DNA of 64,000 nucleotides, from contig NW_020954570.1 of assembly GCF_900497805.2 (NCBI RefSeq), forward strand, positions 10,229,730 to 10,293,729, given 5' to 3'. The notes below the pieces were generated by a model. That model had not been told where the DNA came from. It saw only the letters and a list, made by a program, of their open reading frames with translations, and made no database searches. The position numbers and the translations under genes were made by a program. The stretch comes from Vombatus ursinus (lineage: Eukaryota > Chordata > Mammalia > Diprotodontia > Vombatidae). This document shows, one piece after another, positions 45,227 through 56,694 of this stretch; the stretch's first letter is position 1, and each line of letters starts with the position of its first letter.

Positions 45227-47223
45227 GGGGCAGAGCCAAGATGGCAGAGTAAAAGCAATGACTTGCTTGAGCTCTCCCCGCAAACCCCTCCAAGTACCTA
45301 TAAAAATGCCTCTAAACAAATTCTAAAGCAGCAGAACCCACAAAAAGAGAGAGTGAAACAAATTTCCAGACAAAGATAGCCTGAATGGTTGATCAGAAAG
45401 GTATATTGCACTGGGCGGGGAGAGGAGCGCACTTCCATGTGGGCATGCAGGCTGCACTGACCCTGGAGCAGGCCTCAGAGAACTGAATCATAGGCAGCTG
45501 TGGCAGTTTCCAGACTTCTCAACCCATGAATGCCAAAGACAACTTGGAAGGTCAGTGGGAAAAGTCTATGACTGCAGTGAGAGAAGGAGCTAGGTCTCAG
45601 CTGCAAGTCTCGAGCATGGCCTAGGGCTGTGGCTATTTCCTGAGCTTCTGGCCCACAGACTGAAGGGGAATCAAGTGGCTGATCAGAGGGTGAATGCAGG
45701 GTTCTCTTTGCCAGTGCTGAGGCAGGAATCTCTTGCTTTACCGGTGCTTAGATCTGGGTCACAGTTCTGAGGGGAGGTACTGGGGCAAGGAGAAATGCTG
45801 GTGTAGTGGAGATTGTTGTGGCGGTGGAGAGAAAACACCTCGCCCCTTATCATAGCACCTTGGAAGAAATGAAAATTTTCAGATCACTAGAAGTATCTCT
45901 GAAAACAGCTGTACTAACTCTTGAAGCTTGGGACAGTACATTTTTCACATTGGAAGGAGACTTTTACCTTAACAAAGTGTTTAAAACTCAAGTAATTAGC
46001 CGGGATCATGAGTAAGCAGTGCAAAAAGAGTCAGATTATATTATCTTACTTTGGTGACAAAGAAGATCAAAACATACAACCAGAAGAAGACAATGAAGCC
46101 AAAGCTCCTACATCCAAAGCCTCCATGAAAAATATGAATCAGTCCCATGTCTTGGAAGAGCTCAAAAGGTATTTTGAGAAGCAAGTAAGAGAAGTAGAGG
46201 AAAAATGGAGAGTTTTGCAAGAAAATCATGAAAAACAAGTCAACAGCTTGCTAAAGGAGACCCAAAAAAAAAATACTGAAGAAAATAACACCTTAAAATA
46301 TAGCCTACCCAAATGGCAAAAGAGGTTCAAAAAGCCAATGAGGAGAAGAACGCCTTAAAAAGCAAAATTGGCCACATGGAAAAGGAAGTCCAAAAGCTTA
46401 CTGAAGAAAATGTTTCCTTAAAAATTAGAATAGAGCAATTGGAAGCTAGTGATTTTATGAGAAATCAAGACACTGTAAAACAAATCCAAAAGAATAAAAA
46501 ATTAGAAAACAATGTGAAATATCTCATTGGAAAACAACGGACCTGGAAAATAGATCCAGGAGAAAGAATTTAAAAATTATTGGACTATATGAAAGCCATG
46601 ATCAAAAAAAGAGCCTAGACATCATCTTTCAAGAAATTATCAAGGAAAACTGCCCTGAGATTTTAGAAGCAGAGGGCAAAATAGAAATTGAAAGAATCTA
46701 CCAATCTTCTTCTGAAAGAGATCCCCAAAGGAAAACTCCTAGGAATATTGTAGCCAAATTCAGAGTTCCCAGGTCAAGGAGAAAATATTACAAGCAGCCA
46801 GAAAGAAACAATTCAAGTATTGTGGAAACACAATCAGGATAACACAAGATTTAGCAGCTTCTACATTAAGGGACCACAGGGCATGGAATATAATATTCTG
46901 GAGGGCAAAGGAGATAGGATTACAACCAAGAATCACCTACCCAGAAAAACTGAGTATAATCCTTCAGGGGAAAAAATAGTCATTCAATGAAATAGAGGAC
47001 TTTCAAGTATTCTTGATGAAAAGACTAGAGCTGAATATAAAATTTGACTTTCAAATACAAGACTCAAGTGGAACATGAAGAGGTAAACAGGAAAGAGAAA
47101 ATCATAAGAGACTTATTAAGGTTGAACTATTTACATTCCTGCATGGAAAGATGATATTTGTAACTCATGAGACCTTTGTCAGTATTAGGGCAGTTGGAGG
47201 TGAAAAATTACATGTATGTAGGC

Positions 47224-47255
<32 letters not shown>

Positions 47256-48126
47256 GGCACAGGGTGAGATGAAGATGAAGGGGTCGTATCTGGAGAATAA
47301 AATTAAGGGGTGAGAGAGGATTACAGTAGGAGAAGGAGAAAGGGAGAGGTAGAATGGGGTAAATTATAATAATTTATACATATAATCACAAAATATAATC
47401 ACAAAAAAAGAAAAGAAAAGGCTCTTACATGGAGGGGAAACGGGGGAAGGTGAGAGAGAATGAGTGAATCTTATTTTCATACGATTTGACTTAAGGAGGG
47501 AATAAAATACACACTCACTTGGCTGTGGAAATCTGTCTTACCCTACAGGAAAATAGAGGGGAAGGGGACAAGAGAGTAGGGCAATGATAGAGAGGAGGGC
47601 ATATTGGGAAAGGGGGTAATCAGAAGCAAATACTTCTGAGGAGGGACAGGGTCAAAAGAAAGAATATAATAAATGGGGGAGGTCAGGATAGGATGAAGGG
47701 AAATAGAGTTAGTTTTTCACAGCATGTCTACTATGGAAGTGTTTTGCATAACTGCACATATATAACCTAGATTTCATTGCTTGCCTTATCAATGAGGGTG
47801 TGTGGGGATGGAGGAAGGGAGAAAATTTGGAACTCAAAGTTTTAAAAACACATGTTTAAAAAAATGTTTTCACATGCAACTGGGAAATAAGAAATTCAGG
47901 AAATGGGGTACAGAAATCCATCCTGCCCTACGGGAAAATTGAAGGGGAAGGGGATAAGAGAAGGGGGGAGAGATAGAAGGGAAAGCAGACTAAGGGAAGG
48001 GGTATTCAGAATGCATGTCACCTTGGGGTGGGGGGAGGGGCGAGATGGAGTGAAAATCTGGAACTCAAAATCTTGTGGAAGTAAATGTTGAAAACAAAAA
48101 AATAAACAAAAATTACCATAAAAAAG
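45227..48126 (+). mobile_element. HAL1 element, sense, full length, inside the HSPA8 pseudogene
   Basis: It starts 'ggggcagagccaagatggca' directly after the target duplication and has 5'UTR to 46007, ORF1 remnant 46008-47077, a long 3'UTR with (GATA)n at 47224-47255, purine-rich G/A blocks (47400-48050) and an A-rich end at 48100-48125. The 2.9 kb length with both ends defined gives the best estimate of a whole HAL1 in this window. No ORF2 is present. Confidence 0.95.
46008..47077 (+). pseudogene. HAL1 ORF1 remnant
   Basis: It starts MSKQCKKSQIILSYFGDKED at 46008. The N-terminal acidic and Ser/Thr-rich region is followed by a coiled coil with heptads (46140-46520; EVQKLTEENVSLKIRIEQLE), an RNA-binding domain (46560-46760) and a C-terminal domain (46790-47060, with frame changes), ending in a TGA at 47075-47077. 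The expected protein is about 356 residues. Three or more frame changes split it, so it is non-coding. Confidence 0.9.
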
Positions 48127-48139
48127 AGTACTAATCCTG
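48127..48139 (+). repeat. Right target duplication of the HAL1 in HSPA8
   Basis: agtactaatcctg, exact partner of 45214-45226. Confidence 0.95.
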
Positions 48140-49269
48140 ATGAGGCTATTGCCTACGGTGCAGTTGTCTAGGCTGCTATTTTGTCTGGAGATAAATCTGA
48201 GAATGTGCAGGCCTTGCTGCTGATGGATGTCACTCCTCTTTCCTTAGGAATGGAAACTGCTGGTGGAGTTATGACAATTCTGACCAATGCAATACCACCA
48301 TCCCCACCAAGCAGACACAGACCTTTACCACCTATTCAAATGTTTTTCTGACTGGTGTGCTTGTTCAGGTTTATGAAGGTGAAAAAGTAATGACAAAGGA
48401 TAACAACCTGCTTGGCAATTTTAATCTCACAGGAAACTCCCCAGCACCCAGGGATATTCCTCAGACTGAAGTAACATTTGACTTTGGTGCAAATGACATC
48501 CTCAGTGTTTTTGCTGTGGATAAGAGCACAGTCAAGGACAGAAAAATCACCATCACCAATGATAAAGGTCATCTAAGCAAAGAAGACATTGAGCGTAAGG
48601 TCCAGGAGGCTGAGAAATATAAGGCTGAGGATTAGAAGCAGAGAGACAAGGTGTCTTCCAAGAATTCTCTTGAATATTATGCTTTCAACATGAAGGCTAC
48701 CATGGAGGATGAAAAACTATGAAGCAAAATTGGTGATGAAGACAAACAGAAGATCCCTGACAAATGTAATGAAATAATGAACTGGCTAGATAAGAACCAG
48801 ACTGCTTAGAAGGAAGAATTTGAACATCATTAGAAAGAATTGGAAAAGGTCTGCAACCCCATCTTACTAAGCTGTACCAGCATACAGGGGACATGCCAGG
48901 AGACATGCATGGTGGGTTCCCAGGGGATGGAACAGCCCCATCTGGAGGTGATTCTTTTGGACCCACTATTGAAGAGGTTGACTAAACACACCAGAAGAAA
49001 GAGCATTGCACGTAGCTTTCCAAAAGTTGAAAGACTCAAATTTGTAGACAAGGCAGCAGCAGTTTAAAAGTAGCATTTAAGCTTCTGTGTAAATCTGGGC
49101 ATTCTGAATACTTGAATGTGTGCAGAGGGAGAGAAGTGAACAACATTGCACTTTATCAATATTGTAAAGAAGTGGAAATGCAATTCTTGTCTTGGGGAAT
49201 AAAATCTATTTAAGATTAGCAAAAAACAAAAACAAAGCAAACAAACAAACAAAAAAAACAAAAAACGAA

Positions 49270-49283
49270 AACTGAGACCAGGC
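49270..49283 (+). repeat. Right target duplication of the HSPA8 retrocopy
   Basis: aactgagaccaggc, exact partner of 44055-44068. L1 5'UTR-like text follows for a few bases. Confidence 0.93.
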
Positions 49284-49295
49284 CCCCTGCTCCCT

Positions 49296-50046
49296 TGTTA
49301 CAGAATTGAGGGTATTAGAACAGCAAGTGGTACTGGGAATTGAATGAATCACACTGATTCCATCTTGTGACTCAATTCTGGAACTAACTCAGCTCCTTTT
49401 CTATTTAATTATGGGACTGGTACAATTTCATTCTTGTGAGAAAATTTATCCAATTGTGGGAACTGTGGGAAAAAAATTTATTGCATTGTTTGAACCAAGC
49501 CCTGCATGTTTGGGAAGCTGGACTACCTCTACCTGCTGCTTAGAAATGCTTAATGAATTAGGTTAAATTGACCAGAAACCCAGTTAGATCTGAAGATTGA
49601 AGCAAGGAGTTTTCTCGAAACTACACATATCAAACAACCCATGTGTCTCATCTGAAAACTGGTCCCACACTGGCCAATGAGTTATTGTTTCCATCTTCCA
49701 TTGATTGAATATAGACTCTTGCGGGGAGTGGGCCACCTCTTGATCTAATGTCAGGGAATTGCAACTGTTTACTCTCCCTCTGAAAACTTGAGAAGTCCCA
49801 AATCTTTCCTTTAGTTAGAAATCAGATTACCTTCTTTTGTATCCTGGTTAACTGTTTTCTTGTAACTAATTGATCTTATTTCATTAATTGTTTTAATGCA
49901 TAAAAGTCTGTCTCCCCTTGTATTTGGGGTCCAGTGCAAAGTTGAGGAGGCCTGGAACCAACTTGTTTGGCAATTGGCATGCATTGCCTAATAAGTCAAT
50001 TTGCTCAGAAGCTCAAACTTGATTGTCAGTTATTTATTTTTTCTCA
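49296..50046 (+). mobile_element. Endogenous retrovirus LTR (fossil), sense, apparently solitary
   Basis: About 750 bp that begins TGTTAC, has a CATAAAAG TATA-like box near 49900, a poly(A)-signal-like AATAAG near 49991, and ends near a CA at 50045. This U3-R-U5 layout carries no adjoining gag, pol or env text. A partial relative lies antisense at 29963-30440. Edges are approximate because I found no clean short target duplication. Class not determined. Age moderate to old. Confidence 0.6.
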
Positions 50047-50267
50047 TTATTAAATTTTATTTATTTATTTTAAAATTTGATTGGTTTTTAGTTTTCAACA
50101 TGCAATTTACTAACCCTCCCTTCTCTTCCCCCACACCAAGATGGTGTGCAAACTGATATAGTTTCTACATTTACTTTCATATTAAGCCTATTTTCACATT
50201 TGTCAGATTGTGAAGAAGAATTATAATCAAAGGGAGAAACCATGGGAAAGAAGAAACTGAGAGAAAG

Positions 50268-50310
<43 letters not shown>

Positions 50311-50863
50311 CAGACAGAGAGACAGACAGAGAGAAAGAGAGACAGAGAGACAGAGAGACACAGAGAGAGAGAGAGAGAGACAGAGAGACAGAGAGACAGA
50401 GACAGAGAGAGACAGAGAGAGAATAATATGCTTCAATCTACATTCAGAACAGAACACATAGTTCTTTTTCTGGATGTCGATAGCATTTTCCATCATGAGC
50501 CTTTTGCAGCTGTGTTAGATCTTTGCATTGCTGAGAAGAGGTAAGTCTATCAAAGTTAGTCCTCCCACAATGTTGCTCTTACTGTGTACAATGTTCTCCT
50601 GGTTCTGCTCCCTTCACTTAGCATCAGTTCATGTAAGTATCCCCAGGTTTTTCTGATGTCTGCCTGCCCATCATTTCTTATGGAACAATAATATTCCATT
50701 ACATTCATATATCACAACTTGTTTAGCCATTCCCCAATTGATGGGTATCCCCTAAATTTCCAATTCTTGGCCACCACGAAAAGAGCTGGTATAAATACTT
50801 TTGCGCATATTGTTCCATTTCCCATTTTTATGATCTCTTTGGGATACAGTCCTAGAAGTGGTA
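50047..50863 (-). mobile_element. L1 3' end, antisense
   Basis: T-rich start, 'tagttttcaacatgcaattt', 'accaagatggtgtgcaaact', then ORF2-end text 'cttgtttagccattccccaa' and 'ttcttggccaccacgaaaag', up to 'cctagaagtggtat' where the HAL1 poly(T) begins. A microsatellite interrupts it at 50270-50424. Confidence 0.9.
50270..50424. repeat. (TA)n-(GA)n/(GACA)n purine microsatellite
   Basis: TA repeats at 50270-50290, then GA and GACA repeats to 50424. It sits in the L1 3'UTR at the place that is A/G-rich in other copies. Arg-Glu and Ser-Leu frames are artefacts. Confidence 0.95.
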
Positions 50864-51711
50864 TTTTTTTCTTTTTCTTTTTTTTATAAACTTATTTATT
50901 TTTAGTTTTCAACATTTACTTCCACATGATTTTGAGTTCCAAATTTTCACCCCATCTAGCCTCTCCTCCCACCCCAAGATGGCATGCATTCTGAATACCC
51001 CTTCCCCTAGTCTGCTTTCCCTTCTATCTCTCCCCCTTTCTCTTATCCCCTCCCCTTCTAATTTCCTGTAGGGCAGGATAGATTTCTGTACCCCATTTCC
51101 AATATATATTTCCCAGTTGCATGTGAAAACATTTTTTTAAACATATGTTTTTAAAACTTTGGGTTCCAAATTTTCTAACTTCCTCCCTCCCCACCCATCC
51201 TCATTGAAAAGGCAAGCAACTCAATATAGGTTATACATGTGTAGCTATGCAAAACACTTCCATAGTAGACATGTTGTGAAAAACTAACTCTATTTCCTTT
51301 AATTCTATCCGGCCCTCCCATTTATTATATTCTTTTTTTTAACCCTGTCCTCCTCAGAAGTATTTGCTTCTGATTACCCCTTTTCCCAATCTGCCCTCCT
51401 CTCTATCATACCCCTGCTCTCTTGATCCCTTCCCCCCTTATTTTCCCGTAGGGTAAGACAGATTTCCATACCCAATTGAGTGTGTATGTTATTCCCTCTT
51501 TAAGGCAAATTCTATGAGAATAAGATTCACTCATTCCCTCTCACCTTCCCCCATTTGCCCTCCAGTGTAAGAGATTTTTCTTTTCTGTTTTTTTTTGTGA
51601 GATAATTTACCCTACTCTACCTCTCCCTTTCTTCTTCTCCTAATATAATCCTGTCTCACCCCTTAATTTTATTCTCTAGATATGATTCTTCATCTTGCCC
51701 TGTGCCCTCTA

Positions 51712-51763
51712 TCTATCTATCTACATATGTATCTATATCCATATATATGTATTTGTATACCTA

Positions 51764-51795
<32 letters not shown>
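51712..51795. repeat. (ATCT)n microsatellite in HAL1 3'UTR
   Basis: ATCT repeats with an interruption. All four HAL1 copies have this tract at the corresponding place, next to the GGCACAGGGTGAGATGAAGA-type sequence. Confidence 0.95.
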
Positions 51796-51797
<2 letters not shown>

Positions 51798-51937
51798 CAT
51801 ACATATAATTTTTCCCCTCCAACTACCCTAATACTGACAAAGGTCTCATGAGTTACAAATATCATCTTTCCATGCAGGAATGTAAACAGTTCAACCTTAA
51901 TAAGTCTCTTATGATTTCTCTTTCCTGTTTACCTCTT

Positions 51938-53022
51938 CATGTTCCACTTGAGTCTTGTATTTGAAAGTCCAATTTTATATTCAGCTCTGGTCTTTTCATC
52001 AAGAATGCTTGAAAGTCCTCTATTTCACTGAATGACTATTTTTTCCCCTGAAGGATTATACTCAGTTTTTCTGGGTAGGTGATTCTTGGTTGTAATCCTA
52101 TCTCCTTTGCCCTCCAGAATATTATATTCCATGCCCTGTGGTCCCTTAATGTAGAAGCTGCTAAATCTTGTGTTATCCTGATTGTGTTTCCACAATACTT
52201 GAATTGTTTCTTTCTGGCTACTTGTAATATTTTCTCCTTGACCTGGGAACTCTGAATTTGGCTACAATATTCCTAGGAGTTTTCCTTTGGGGATCTCTTT
52301 CAGAAGAAGATTGGTAGATTCTTTCAATTTCTATTTTGCCCTCTGCTTCTAAAATCTCAGGGTAGTTTTCCTTGATAATTTCTTGAAAGATGATGTCTAG
52401 GCTCTTTTTTTGATCATGGCTTTCAGATAGTCCAATAATTTTTAAATTCTTTCTCCTGGATCTATTTTCCAGGTCCGTTGTTTTTCCAATGAGATATTTC
52501 ACATTGTTTTCTAATTTTTTATTCTTTTGGATTTGTTTTACAGTGTCTTGATTTCTCATAAAGTCACTAGCTTCCAATTGCTCTATTCTAATTTTTAAGG
52601 AAGCATTTTCTTCAGTAAGCTTTTGGACTTCCTTTTCCATGTGGCCAATTTTGCTTTTTAAGGCATTCTTCTCCTCATTGGCTTTTTGAACCTCTTTTGC
52701 CATTTGGGTTAGGCTATATTTTAAGGTGTTATTTTCTTCAGTATTTTTTTGGGGGGGTCTCCTTTAGCAAGCTGTTGACTTGTTTTTCATGATTTTCTTG
52801 CATCACTCTCATTTCTCTTCCCATTTTTTCCTCTATTTCTCTTACCTGCTTCTCAAAACCCTTTTTGACCTCTTCCATGGCCTGGGACTGATTCATATTT
52901 TTAACGGAGGCTTTGGATGTAGGAGCTTTGGCTTTGTTTTCTTCCTCTGATTGTGTGTTTTGATCTTCTTTGTCACCAAAGTAAGATAATATAGTCTGAC
53001 TCTTTTTGCGAGGCTTGCTCAT
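51938..53022 (-). pseudogene. HAL1 ORF1 remnant, best preserved copy
   Basis: It begins MSKPRKKSQTILSYFGDKED at 53022. Segment 52738-53034 is open (N-terminal acidic region and first coiled coil, FEKQVREIEEKMGREMRVMQ). A frame change near 52710-52740 follows, then 52218-52703 is open for 161 residues: coiled coil (EVQKLTEENASLKIRIEQLE), linker, and RNA-binding domain (TDLENRSRRKNLKIIGLSES, KTPRNIVAKFRVPRSRRKYY). A second frame change near 52220 precedes the C-terminal domain (51940-52210). With only about two frame breaks visible, it is the least decayed ORF1 here, but not intact. Confidence 0.9.
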
Positions 53023-53129
53023 GATCCCAGCCAATTACTTGAGTTTTCAACTCTTTGTTAAGGTAAGAGTATGCTTCCAATGTGGAGAATGTGCTGTCCC
53101 AAGCTTCGGGGGTTTGTACAGCTGTTTTC

Positions 53130-53307
53130 AGAGATACTTCTTCTTCTTTTTTTTTTTTTTTGTCTAAGCAATGGGGTTAATGACTTGCCTAGGGTCACAC
53201 AGCTAGTAAGTGTTATGTGTCAGAGGCCGGATTTGAACTAAGGTCCTCCTGAATCCAGTGCTGGTGCTCTATCCACTGTACCACCTAGCTGCCCCAGAGA
53301 TACTTCT
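53130..53307 (-). repeat. Short tRNA-derived SINE with target duplications, in HAL1
   Basis: The SINE body is 53142-53295, antisense. The T-run at 53142-53161 is its tail, then 'gacttgcctagggtcacaca', 'gctagtaagtgttatgtgtc' and 'ctccactgtaccacctagctgcccc'-type head text. The 12-bp duplication agagatacttct is exact at 53130-53141 and 53296-53307. The HAL1 5'UTR reads through on both sides. Confidence 0.95.
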
Positions 53308-53975
53308 AAGGACTTGTAAACTGTCAGTTCTTCCAAGGTAGTATAATAAGGGGTGAGGTGTTACTCCTTTCCTGGCCTGTGCTCTGGTCTATGAGTGAGC
53401 ACAAGCAGTCCTTTCTGTCTTGGAATTGTGAGGAGGATTGCCTCTCTACCACCACTGCAAGCTCCACAATGCCAGTGCTCCTCCTCGCCCCAGTATTGCC
53501 ACCCAGAACTGTGACCTAGATCCAAGCACGGGCAAATCAAGAGTTTCCTGCCTCAGCACTGGCAAAGAGATCCCTGAAATCCCCCCTCTGATCATCCACT
53601 TGATTCCCCCCAGTCTGTGGGCTAGAAACTCAGGAAGCAGCCCCTGCCCTGGGGCGACACTCTGGACTTGGGACTGGGATCTATCTTCTCTCTCTCACCG
53701 CAGAAACAGACTTCTCCCACTGACCTTCTAAGTTGTCTTCAGTGTTTATGGGTTGAGAAGTCTCAAAACCACTACAGCTGCCCGTGATTCAGTCCTCTGA
53801 GGCCAGCTCCAGGTTTGCTGTCACCTACATGCCCACACTGAACTGTGTTCCTCACTCCACCCGACGAGATATGCCTTTCCAATCAACCATCCAGGTTGTC
53901 TTGTGCTGGAAATTTGTTTCACTCTGTCTTTTTGTGCGTTCTGCTACTTTAGAATTTGTTTAGAGCCATTTTTTA

Positions 53976-56238
53976 GAAGGAAATTCTATCAAATATTTAA
54001 AAAGAATTGATTCCAATACTGTATAGACTATTTGGGAAAATAGGTGGAATCCAACCAATTTCTTTTTATGATACATATATGGTACTGATATATAAATTGG
54101 GAAGAATCAAAACAGAGAAAGAATTACAGACTAATTCCCCTAATGAATGTAGATGCAAAAATTTAAAATAAAATATTAGCAAAAAGATTACAGCAACATA
54201 TCACAAGAATAATACACTATGACCAGGTAGGATTTATACCAGGAATGTGGGGCTGATGCAATATTAAGAAAACTATCAGCATAATTAATAATATTAATAA
54301 CAAAACTAACAGAAGTCATATGATCATCTCAAGAGATGCAGAAAAAGCTTTTGACAAAATACAACACCCATTCCTTTGAAAAACACTAGAGAGCATAGGA
54401 GTAAATAGTTTTCCTTAAAATGATAAATAGCATCTACCTAAAACCATCAACAAGCCTTATATGTAATGGGGATAAGGTAGAAACATTTCCCATAAGATTA
54501 GGGGTGAAACAAGGATGTCCATAATCACCACTGTTATTCAATATGGCAGAAAAAGTGTTAGCTCTGGAATTAAGAGAGAAAAAAAGGAATTGAAGGAATT
54601 AAAATAGCAAGGAAGAAACAAAGCTATATCTTTTTGCAGATTATATGATGATATACTTAGAGAATCCCAGATAATCAAGTAAAAAATTACTTGAAATAAT
54701 AAACAACTTCAACAAAGTTGCAGGATATGAAATAAAACCACATAAATCATTGGTGTTTGTTACTAACAAAACACAACAGCAAGAGTTCAAAAGAGGCATT
54801 CCACTTACAGTTACTCTAGACACTATAAAATATTTGGGAGTCAACCTGTCAAAACAAAGCCAGGAAATAAAAGAAGACAATTACAAAACACTTTTTCACA
54901 CAAATAAAGTCAGATCTAAATAATTGGAAAAACAACAATTGCCCATGGGTAGGCTAAGCTAATACAATAAAAATGACAATTCTATTTAAATTAATTTACT
55001 TATTCTGTGGCATACCAATTAAAATACCAAAAATTATTTTATAGAGCTAGAAAAAATAATAACAAAATTTATTTGGAAAAACAAAAGGTCCACATATCAA
55101 GGGAATTAATTAAAAGCAATGCAAGGGAATGTGGCCTAGCTGTGTCAGATCTTAAATTGTATTATAAAGCAGCAGTCATCAAAACTACTTGGTACCAGCT
55201 AAGAAATAGAGGGGTGGATCAGTGGAATAGTTTAGGTACACAAGACACAATAGTCAAATACTATAGTAATTTATTGTTTGATAAATCCAAAGACTCCGGT
55301 TTCTGGAATAAGAATTCTCTACTTTACAAAATCTGCTGGGAAAACTGGAAAATTGTATGGCAGAAACTAGGCATAAACCAACATTTTTATACTGCATACC
55401 AAGTTAAAGTCAAAATGAGACAAGATTTAGATAGAAAGGCTGATACTAGTAGCAAATTAGTAGAAAAAGGAATAGTTTACCTGTCAGATCCATGGAGAAA
55501 AGAATTTATGACCAAACAAGAGATAGAGAACTTTATGAAATGCAAAATGAATAATGTTGGTTACATTAAATTGAAAAATTTTTGCACAAACAAAGCCAAT
55601 GCAACCAAGATTAGAAGGAAAGTAGAAAATTGGGAAAGAATTTTTACAGCCAGTATCTCTGATAAGGGCCTCATTTCTGAAATATATAGAGAATTAAGTC
55701 AAATTTATAAGAATACAAGTCATTCTCCATTTGATAAATGGTCAAAGGATGTGAACAGACAGTTTTCAGATAAAGAAATTAGAGCTACCTATAATGATAT
55801 AAAAAATGTTTTAAATCATGATTGATTAAACAAATGCAAATCAAAACGTCTCTGAGGTACCACATCACACCTATCAGATTGGATAACATGACAAAAGAGG
55901 AAAATGATAAATGGTGGTGATGTGGGAAAATTGGAACCCTAATGCATTGTTGGTGAAATTGTGAAATGATCCAACCACTCTGGAGAGCAATTTGGAACTA
56001 TGCCCAAAGGGCTGTTAAAATGTGCATACCCTTTGACTTAGCAATAGCACTTTTAGGTCTGTATCCCAAAGAGAGTATAAGAATGGGAAAAGGATCCACA
56101 TGTACAAATAATATTTATAGCAGCTCTTTTTGTGGTGGCCAAGAATTGGAAATTGAGGGGATTCCTCTCAACTGGGGAATGGCTGAACAAGTTGTGGTAT
56201 ATGAATGTAGTGGAATATTATTGTTCTATATGAAATGA
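53976..56238 (+). pseudogene. L1 ORF2 remnant (RT and C-terminal cysteine-rich part)
   Basis: RT motifs appear across frames at 54160-54850: [34 protein letters not shown] (catalytic FADD reads FADY). A 272-residue open frame at 55007-55825 covers the region after the RT (IYLEKQKVHISRELIKSNAR, SDLKLYYKAAVIKTTWYQLR, DKGLISEIYRELSQIYKN). 55966-56238 holds the cysteine-rich end (QPLWRAIWNYAQRAVKMCIP). The loss of the second catalytic aspartate and several stops indicate inactivity. Confidence 0.9.
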
Positions 56239-56690
56239 TGAGCAGGTGGGCTTCAGAAAAACCTGGAGAAAGACAATTATATGAACTGATACTGAGTAAG
56301 CGAGAAGAACCAGGAGAATGTTGTATACAGTAACAGCCACACTGTGTAATGACTAACTTTGATAGACTTATCTCTTCTCAGCAAAGCAATGATCTAAGAC
56401 AATTCCAAAAGACTCATGATGGAAAATGCTACCCAAAGATAAATGAAGTCTGAATGCAGTTAGAAGCATACTATTTTTCCTTTTTTCCCCTTGTTATGGT
56501 TTTTCCCTTAGATTTATTTCTTCCTTCCAATGTTAGTAATTTGGAAATATGTTTAATATGATTGTGCGTTTAAGGCATATATCTGATTCCATGCTGTCTT
56601 GGGTAGGGGGGAGTGGAAAGAGCATAAAATTTTAAACTCAAAATCTTATAAAAGTGAATGTTGAAAACTAAAAATAATTATTATATGATT
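53976..56690 (+). mobile_element. L1, 5'-truncated, sense, with ORF2 C-terminal half
   Basis: It starts in ORF2 ('gaaattctatcaaatattta', the EFYQ-type motif before the RT), passes the RT block (54100-54850), thumb and C-terminal region (55007-56240) and 3'UTR, and ends near 56690. At its left end it directly meets the truncated 5' end of the antisense HAL1. Confidence 0.92.
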
Positions 56691-56694
56691 ATAC

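Larger units (their letters stand above)
44069..49269 (+). pseudogene. HSPA8: Processed pseudogene of HSPA8 (HSC70), split by a HAL1
   Basis: HSPA8 is the constitutive cytosolic HSP70 chaperone, about 646 residues. The copy has 5'UTR (44069-44134), an ATG at 44135 ([18 protein letters not shown]) and nucleotide-binding-domain text to about 45226. After the inserted HAL1 (45227-48126) the substrate-binding domain follows from 48140 ([40 protein letters not shown]). The C-terminal GPTIEEVD and stop lie near 48960-48984. No introns are present. AATAAA at 49199-49204 precedes an A-rich tail at 49220-49269. The tail and a perfect 14-bp target duplication show L1-mediated insertion. It is dead: stops after VVQSDMKQ and elsewhere, and the phosphate-binding GGG of FDLGGGTFDVS reads [11 protein letters not shown]. 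Confidence 0.97.
50864..53972 (-). mobile_element. HAL1 element, antisense, nearly full length
   Basis: Poly(T) at 50864-50885 marks the 3' end. 3'UTR runs to about 51937 with (ATCT)n at 51712-51795, ORF1 is at 51938-53022 and 5'UTR extends to 53972, where it stops about 80 bp short of the HAL1 start seen at 45227. A SINE is inserted in the 5'UTR at 53142-53295. It carries no ORF2. Confidence 0.93.

Noticed and set aside
44135-49070. A functional HSP70 gene
   Set aside because: It is intronless with poly(A) and target duplications, has several stops, an altered phosphate-binding motif and a 2.9 kb insertion.
50227-50544. Overlapping open frames rich in Arg-Glu and Ser-Leu
   Set aside because: They are translations of the GA/GACA microsatellite on both strands.
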